NCBI RefSeq assembly: GCF_030053595.1
Contig: NZ_JASGBQ010000003.1
Span: 1-64,000 of the forward strand
DNA: 64,000 nucleotides
Reading direction: 5' to 3'
Source of the DNA: Fusibacillus kribbianus
GTDB lineage: Bacteria > Bacillota > Clostridia > Lachnospirales > Lachnospiraceae
Shown: positions 59,181-64,000 of the stretch, in pieces
Numbering within the stretch: position 1 is the stretch's first letter
How the letters are laid out: each line of letters opens with the position of its first letter
Position numbers and translations under genes: made by a program
Notes under the pieces: model-generated
What the model saw: the letters and a program-made list of their open reading frames with translations, nothing else
Database searches by the model: none
What the model was told of the DNA's origin: nothing

Positions 59181-60629
59181 TTATTTCTGATATTCTCCGC
59201 GAATGTCCTCCCTGGGAGGCTCGATGGGATATTCTCCGCTGAAGCAGGCCGTACAAATGGGAAGTCCCTCCGCCATCTGAGGCAGTCTGTCAAGCCCCAG
59301 ATATCCCAGGCTGTCTGCACCGATCTCCTGCCGGATCTCCTCCACGGTCCTTCCATGGGCAATGAGCTGATCCTCCGACGGGATATCCGTTCCGAAATAA
59401 CAGGGATGAAGGAAGGGCGGCGCCGAAATGCGCACATGAACCTCTTTTGCCCCGGCTTCTCTCAGCATATTTACGATCCTGCCGCAGGTCGTTCCCCGGA
59501 CAATGGAATCGTCGACCATGATGATCCGTTTTCCCGCCACAGACTCCTTGAGCACATTCAGCTTCACCTGAACGCTGGACTCCCGGCTCTTCTGCTTGGG
59601 CTTAATGAAGGTTCGTCCCACATAGCTGTTTTTCACAAAGGCCGTTCCGTATGGAATGCCGGACTCCTGAGCATAGCCCTGGGCCGCTGCATTTCCGGAT
59701 TCCGGAACGCCGACCACCAGATCCGCCTCCACCGGATGATCCTTGGCCAGAAAACGTCCGGCCGCCAGTCTGGCGTGGTAAACGCTGACTCCGTCAATTC
59801 TGGTATCGGGCCTTGCGAAATAAATATATTCAAAAATACATCTTGCTTCTTTTTCCGGCGGCAGGCACAGACTGGTGTCTGATTTTATGCCGTCTCTCGT
59901 AATGCTGACGATCTCTCCGGGCCGCACATCCCGTACAAACTCCGCTCCCACCGTATCGAGAGCGCAGGATTCGGAGGAAAGAATGTAAGCATTGTCCCGC
60001 TTTCCGATGCAGAGCGGCTTGAAACCAAAGGGATCGCGGGCTCCGATCAGCTTTCTCGGGCTCATGATGACCAGTGAATAGGCACCGACCAGCTTTCTCA
60101 TGGCTCTGCCTACTGCTTCCTCCACGGTCTTTGATTTTACGCGGGCTCTCGCAATGTGATAAGCGATCACCTCTGTGTCAATGGTCGTCTGAAAAATCGC
60201 GCCGTCATATTCCAGCTCCCGGCGAAGCTCCGGTGCGTTGACCAGATTGCCGTTGTGGGCCAGGGCCAGTGTTCCCTTGATATAATTGAGTACCAGAGGC
60301 TGTGCGTTTTCTCTGGTGCTGGCTCCCGCTGTGGAATAACGGACATGTCCCACGCCGATGTCTCCGGGGCTCAGCCGCTCCAGATGCTCCGGCGTAAAGA
60401 CCTCATTGGTAAGTCCCATGCCCTTGTGGACCAGGACTTTTCCCTTGGGTCCCTCTGTATCGCTGACTGCAATGCCGCAGCTTTCCTGTCCGCGGTGCTG
60501 CAGAGCCAGAAGGCCGTAATAAATCGTAGGTGCAACGTCGTGTCTGTCAAAATCATAGACGCCGAACACACCGCATTCTTCATGAATACGGTCGAAATCC
60601 TCAAATGTCTCATAAGGCTGCTTGTTCAT
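59181..60629 (-). CDS. purF: Amidophosphoribosyltransferase
   Basis: This 482-residue enzyme makes phosphoribosylamine from PRPP and glutamine, the first committed step of purine synthesis. After an 18-residue propeptide the N-terminal nucleophile is Cys19 (EECGVFGVY). LQHRGQESCG, the PRPP motif IIMVDDSIVRGTT and the C-terminal cysteines (CTACFSGEYP) are typical of the Bacillus-type enzyme with a 4Fe-4S cluster. First gene of the operon; no purine riboswitch is recognisable upstream. Confidence 0.96.
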   Translation of the reverse strand: MNKQPYETFEDFDRIHEECGVFGVYDFDRHDVAPTIYYGLLALQHRGQESCGIAVSDTEGPKGKVLVHKGMGLTNEVFTPEHLERLSPGDIGVGHVRYSTAGASTRENAQPLVLNYIKGTLALAHNGNLVNAPELRRELEYDGAIFQTTIDTEVIAYHIARARVKSKTVEEAVGRAMRKLVGAYSLVIMSPRKLIGARDPFGFKPLCIGKRDNAYILSSESCALDTVGAEFVRDVRPGEIVSITRDGIKSDTSLCLPPEKEARCIFEYIYFARPDTRIDGVSVYHARLAAGRFLAKDHPVEADLVVGVPESGNAAAQGYAQESGIPYGTAFVKNSYVGRTFIKPKQKSRESSVQVKLNVLKESVAGKRIIMVDDSIVRGTTCGRIVNMLREAGAKEVHVRISAPPFLHPCYFGTDIPSEDQLIAHGRTVEEIRQEIGADSLGYLGLDRLPQMAEGLPICTACFSGEYPIEPPREDIRGEYQK

Positions 60630-60794
60630 AAAGTCATCCTCTCCCTGGGTGCTGTCACAGATTTCCTACAAATTTCCATATTCAAAAAAAGCCCATTAAC
60701 GTCTAAATTATAATATAAGGCCATAGATAACGCAACTGCAAAATTCACCAAAAAAGCGAAAAAACAGCAGAAAACAGCCGCATCTTCCATAAAG

Positions 60795-60825
60795 ATACGG
60801 CTGCACCTCTTATACCAGTCTTTTC
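60795..60825 (-). terminator. Terminator after the repeat lipoprotein
   Basis: GCAGCCGTATCT and AGATGCGGCTGT (one wobble/mismatch) form a 12-bp stem; the minus strand continues with TTTTCTGCTG and then more T. Confidence 0.8.
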
Positions 60826-60835
60826 ATGGAGCCTT

Positions 60836-61273
60836 TCACCGGGTCATATCCTGCACGCCCCGGCTGATATCGGTTCCCACATCATCAATGGCCTTGCTCA
60901 CATCATTACCCAGATCATTTAAAACACCGTCCCCGTTTCCATTGGCTCCGTTGGTGCCGTTTGTGCCGTTGGTGCCGTTGGTTCCATTAGTTCCGTTTCC
61001 GTCACTGGTGCCGTTGATGTTGTTTCCGTCGGTACCGATCATTCCGTTTTCTCCATCGGTCCCGAGGGTTCCATTCTGGGTTCCGTTCTGATTTCCGTTC
61101 TGTCCGTTGTTCTTATCGGGCGTTCCGGTTCCGTTTTCACTGCTGCCGGACTCATGAGTCTCCGCACCGTTGCTGGTTCCGTCGTTTGATTTGTTTCCGA
61201 AACCGCATCCGGCGAAAAGGCAGACCGTCAGGAAAAGCATTGCCATCACTGTCATAAATCTTCTTTTCTTCAT
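60836..61273 (-). CDS. Lipoprotein with Asn-Gly-Thr repeats
   Basis: This 145-residue protein has a signal sequence with lipobox CLFAGCGFG, then a low-complexity region rich in Asn, Gly and Thr (residues 30-112), with five NGT units in tandem, and a conserved-looking tail LNDLGNDVSKAIDDVGTDIS. The repeat DNA at 60941-60996 is built of 9-bp units. The tail may be the functional part, with the repeats as a spacer from the membrane. I do not recognise a family. Confidence 0.75.
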   Translation of the reverse strand: MKKRRFMTVMAMLFLTVCLFAGCGFGNKSNDGTSNGAETHESGSSENGTGTPDKNNGQNGNQNGTQNGTLGTDGENGMIGTDGNNINGTSDGNGTNGTNGTNGTNGTNGANGNGDGVLNDLGNDVSKAIDDVGTDISRGVQDMTR

Positions 61274-61389
61274 TGCTTTCTCTCCTTCTTACGCATGTTC
61301 TATCGTTACTTTGCGCAGAAAGCAGGAAAGCTATGCTGGAAATTTCCGGATTTTTTTAATCCGGTCAGAAAAATCTCCGAAGGCCGCTC

Positions 61390-62145
61390 TCAGCCGATCA
61401 CGTCGCTCATATCATAGAATCCGGCAGGCTTTCCCGCCAGGAACTTGGCCGCCTCAATGGCGCCCTTTGCAAATACGGCCTTGGAATAGGCGGTGTGCTT
61501 GAACTCAATGACCTCATCGGTGCCCGCAAAGATCACCTCATGCTCGCCGACGATATTGCCTCCGCGGACAGCGCTGATGCCGATCTCTGTTTTGGACCGT
61601 TTTGCCCGCTCCTGGGAACGGTCATATTTGTAGCTGTAGGCATTGTCCAGAGCCTCATTCATGGAGTCTGCCAGCGCCAGCGCCGTTCCGCTGGGTGCAT
61701 CCACCTTCTGATTGTGGTGACGCTCCACGATCTCCATGTCAAAGCCGGCAGGGGCCAGCGTCAGGGCTGCCTCCTTCAGAAGCTTGAGAAGCATATTGAT
61801 GCCCAGAGACATGTTTGCCGATTTGAGGACTGCCACGTAGGCAGATGCCTCCCGGATCCTTCCCACCTGCTCCTCAGAAAGCCCGGTGGTACATACCACC
61901 ACCGGAATCCGTTTTTTCACACTGTATTCGATGAGCCCGTCAATGGCCTTTGCCGAGCAGAAATCAATGATAACGTCCGCTTCCACATCACAGGCCTCCA
62001 GGGATGAGAACACCGGATAGGTATTCTTGATATGGTCTGACAAATCAATTCCGGCCACGATCTCAATCTCTTCATCTGCAGCTGCAAGACCGGTGATCAC
62101 CTGACCCATATGACCGTTGCAGCCGTGCATAATCGCTCGTATCAT
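61390..62145 (-). CDS. dapB: 4-hydroxy-tetrahydrodipicolinate reductase
   Basis: This 251-residue enzyme is the second step of the lysine/diaminopimelate branch. It shows the nucleotide-binding GCNGHMGQVI (residues 8-17), DFCSAKAIDGLIEYSV, the active-site HHNQKVDAPSGTAL and GGNIVGEHEVIFAG. MIRAIMHG at 62145 follows GGAGG. It is co-transcribed with dapA under a lysine riboswitch. Confidence 0.96.
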   Translation of the reverse strand: MIRAIMHGCNGHMGQVITGLAAADEEIEIVAGIDLSDHIKNTYPVFSSLEACDVEADVIIDFCSAKAIDGLIEYSVKKRIPVVVCTTGLSEEQVGRIREASAYVAVLKSANMSLGINMLLKLLKEAALTLAPAGFDMEIVERHHNQKVDAPSGTALALADSMNEALDNAYSYKYDRSQERAKRSKTEIGISAVRGGNIVGEHEVIFAGTDEVIEFKHTAYSKAVFAKGAIEAAKFLAGKPAGFYDMSDVIG

Positions 62146-62178
62146 AGTAAAATCCTCCGTTAAAAGATGCTGTACCAT

Positions 62179-63069
62179 TTATGCCAGCGCAATACCATAA
62201 TCCGTCATGGCCTTCCTGAGTTTCTCCACATGGTCCGGTTCCATCGGGGACAGAGGTCCGCGAAGGGGACCGCACTCCTTGCCGAGAAGATTCATGGCTG
62301 TCTTTACCGGAATGGGATTTACCTCACAGAAGAGGGCATCGATGAGAGGAAGGGCCTCCAGCTGAAGTCTTCTGCTCTCTGCAACATTTCCTTCAAGGAA
62401 GCTCATGACCATATCGTGAGTCTTCTCAGGCGCCACATTGGAAAGCACCGAGATCACGCCGATTCCGCCCAGGGAAAGGATGGGAACCACCTGATCGTCA
62501 TTGCCGGAATAAATATCGATGCAGCCGTCAGCCAGCTGAGCCAGCTTTGCGACCTGGGAAATATTTCCGCTGGCTTCCTTGATCCCAACAATATTGGGAA
62601 CATTTTTCGCCAGATACACAGCCGTCTCAGGAAGAATATTGCAGCCGGTACGGCTGGGTACATTATACAGGATGATGGGAAGCTTCACCGACTCAGCCAC
62701 TGCAGTGAAGTGAGCGATCAGACCCTTCTGGGTCGCCTTATTATAATAGGGAGTCACCTGAAGGAGTGCATCCGCTCCCAGCTTCTCCGCCTCCACGGAA
62801 AGATAAACTGCCGTCTCCGTACTGTTGGAGCCTGTTCCTGCGATCACAGGGATCCGTCCGTTTACTACCTTCACCGCATGACCGATCACATCCAGATGTT
62901 CCTCATGGCTTAAGGTAGAAGCCTCGCCGGTCGTTCCGCAGATGATAATGCTGTCGGTTCCGGCCGCGATCTGCTCTTCCAGAAGCTCTGTCAGCTTATC
63001 ATAGTTTACCGTTCCATCCTCGAAAAACGGAGTGACGATCGCCACGCCAGCGCCTTTAAATACTGCCAT
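62179..63069 (-). CDS. dapA: 4-hydroxy-tetrahydrodipicolinate synthase
   Basis: This 296-residue TIM-barrel aldolase condenses pyruvate with aspartate semialdehyde. Catalytic features are CGTTGEASTLSHEEH, YNVPSRTGCN with the active-site Tyr, and GIKEASGN with the Schiff-base Lys (about 162). MAVFKGAGVAIV at 63069 follows AAAGGAGG; the frame is open 40 codons further up but over the terminator. Confidence 0.97.
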   Translation of the reverse strand: MAVFKGAGVAIVTPFFEDGTVNYDKLTELLEEQIAAGTDSIIICGTTGEASTLSHEEHLDVIGHAVKVVNGRIPVIAGTGSNSTETAVYLSVEAEKLGADALLQVTPYYNKATQKGLIAHFTAVAESVKLPIILYNVPSRTGCNILPETAVYLAKNVPNIVGIKEASGNISQVAKLAQLADGCIDIYSGNDDQVVPILSLGGIGVISVLSNVAPEKTHDMVMSFLEGNVAESRRLQLEALPLIDALFCEVNPIPVKTAMNLLGKECGPLRGPLSPMEPDHVEKLRKAMTDYGIALA

Positions 63070-63105
63070 TTCTTTTCCTCCTTTAAATTCCGTGACAACC
63101 AAAAT

Positions 63106-63128
63106 AGAGCTGACCGGAAGCCAGCTCT
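63106..63128 (-). terminator. Lysine-riboswitch terminator
   Basis: AGAGCTG (63106-63112) and CAGCTCT (63122-63128) form a 7-bp stem, followed by ATTTT on the minus strand, between the aptamer and dapA. Confidence 0.8.
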
Positions 63129-63174
63129 TTAAATTCAATGACGGCATTTCAAATATGCATGCCGAAAAATCCTT

Positions 63175-63345
63175 TAAGTAGCGCTCCATCCGGTTGGATG
63201 ACAGTCATATGATTCTTCACCATATGCCCAGGAACTCCTATCCAGGCTATTTGTTCCTTCGGCGTCCTCCCCTTTCCTCCGGCCTCCCCTATGCCTGTAC
63301 ATATCCGCCGGGATACTGATGAAAAACGCAACCTCTACATTGGTT
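63175..63345 (-). promoter_or_regulatory. Lysine riboswitch
   Basis: In the 379-bp gap upstream of dapA the minus strand shows the L-box parts in order: GTAGAGGTTGCG, then CAGTATCC, GGACGCCGAAGG, CTGGG, GACTGTCATCC and GGAGCGCTACTT closing P1. A terminator follows. A TATGAT -10 box lies at about 63367-63372. Lysine should repress dapA-dapB. No other gene is seen in this gap. Confidence 0.88.
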
Positions 63346-63448
63346 ATTCAGTTCTTTTGCTTTGGACATCATAGCACTACTTCTTTCCGTTGTCAACCGG
63401 AAGTCTAAAAAACCCGCTTTCCGGGCTGAAAAACAGAACGCGCGCGCA

Positions 63449-63943
63449 TCAGACGCCCTTGATATCCACCGTATCGATGCGGGATATCTTATCCACACAT
63501 CCGTTTAACTCCTCCGGAAATACGATCCCCGTCATAATGATATCCACATCCTCGTCCCTGGCCTCCATAAGCTTCTGGATATCGGAGGGCTCGATGATGC
63601 CGTAATCCAACAGACCCAGGATCTCATCCAGGATCAGCACATCGCAGTCACGTGTGGACAGCACCTTCTTGGCAAAATTTACGCCATTGCGCATATTGAC
63701 CGCTTCCTCCTGTTTCTCCTCGTCACTGAGCTCACAGTACGGTCTCTCTGACTTTTCAAATGAGAACACCTTGATCTCCGGCTCCAGCCGTCTTCCTATC
63801 TCAGTTTCCTCATTTTTCCCCTTCAGGAACTGGATCACAACAATATTTTTATTGCTTCCGGCAGCCTTCACCGCCAATCCGAGCGCACAGGCGCTTTTCC
63901 CTCTGCCCTCGCCGCACAATACCTGAACAATTCCTTTTTTCAT
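63449..63943 (-). CDS. Cob(I)alamin adenosyltransferase, CobO/BtuR type
   Basis: This 164-residue P-loop enzyme adenosylates corrinoids to make adenosylcobalamin. The P-loop GEGRGKSA lies at residues 11-18, followed by VVIQFLKGK and VLILDEILGLLDYGI, as in CobO/BtuR. Its length is slightly short. Its partner genes are outside the window. Only 57 bp upstream are visible, so its control cannot be judged. Confidence 0.87.
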   Translation of the reverse strand: MKKGIVQVLCGEGRGKSACALGLAVKAAGSNKNIVVIQFLKGKNEETEIGRRLEPEIKVFSFEKSERPYCELSDEEKQEEAVNMRNGVNFAKKVLSTRDCDVLILDEILGLLDYGIIEPSDIQKLMEARDEDVDIIMTGIVFPEELNGCVDKISRIDTVDIKGV

Positions 63944-64000
63944 GGCGCACCCCCAGGTTCTACCACTGTATTTCCTGTTATTTTACCACTGTTTCCCAAA

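Noticed and set aside
60630-60835. A purine riboswitch or PurR box before purF
   Set aside because: No conserved purine aptamer core or paired PurR boxes could be seen; only an AT-rich promoter-like region.
1-64000. CRISPR arrays, tRNA or rRNA genes
   Set aside because: No regular repeat-spacer pattern, tRNA cloverleaf or rRNA sequence was recognised by eye; a dedicated scan would be needed to exclude a single tRNA.

Overview
The window looks like chromosomal DNA of an anaerobic, spore-forming Firmicute, most likely a Lachnospiraceae (Clostridium cluster XIVa) bacterium. The base composition is mid-GC, and nearly every gene has a strong AGGAGG-type ribosome binding site. It carries MecA, a fermentative D-lactate dehydrogenase, a spore-germination-type GH18 protein, ferredoxin and DUF1858 redox proteins, and Gram-positive RNA regulators: an isoleucine T-box, an L10 leader, and lysine and cobalamin riboswitches. 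The family assignment is inference from gene content; no rRNA gene is present. I recognise no tRNA, rRNA or CRISPR array.

Layout. 1-215: 5' end of an IS200-type element. 295-2576: a QueD-like protein with a zinc ribbon, a Fur/PerR regulator and a class II aldolase. 2923-6708: feoA and a feoB gene split by a 1,671-bp element that encodes a serine recombinase and a phosphopantetheinyl transferase. 6724-13298: GH18 protein, MecA, small redox proteins, D-lactate dehydrogenase, a MerR regulator and a flavin reductase. 13318-17140: the gdpP-rplI-dnaB operon. 17325-26543: an aldose-epimerase-like gene, then a LacI regulator divergent from a branched-chain-type ABC transporter operon (livJHMGF-like) that also encodes an RpiB-type isomerase, an amidohydrolase and an AEC transporter. 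26683-29592: DNA repair operon (ogt, nfo) with two little-known proteins. 29690-30225: a decayed DUF3798 gene behind a cysteine-rich leader peptide and terminator. 30303-36823: lipid genes (TetR, GT28-type glycosyltransferase, PlsY, PlsC), a radical SAM protein, an MntP-like protein, a small membrane protein and a nucleoside phosphorylase. 36974-41646: a sugar isomerase and a fused dihydroxyacetone kinase divergent from a second LacI regulator. 41722-44165: two lipoproteins, one a CbiK-type chelatase, under a cobalamin riboswitch. 44320-47869: rplL, rplJ, rplA, rplK, nusG, secE, rpmG. 48075-63943: mgtE, glgP, ileS, a HAD hydrolase, purA-purB-purF, a repeat-rich lipoprotein, dapB-dapA and a corrinoid adenosyltransferase.

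How the parts work together. Two features stand out. First, feoB is interrupted by a small site-specific element whose flanking 18-bp near-identical direct repeats lie in the same FeoB reading frame, so precise excision would restore a 620-codon feoB. Matching 15-bp Fur-type dyads lie upstream of both the Fur/PerR gene and feoA, linking this regulator to the interrupted iron-uptake locus. Second, two unlinked genes (a small membrane protein at 35140 and a LacI regulator at 40567) are preceded by the same arrangement: a TTGATT-17-TATAMT promoter, a conserved hairpin, a CGACGCCG block and a hairpin just before the ribosome binding site. I cannot assign this to a known riboswitch class.
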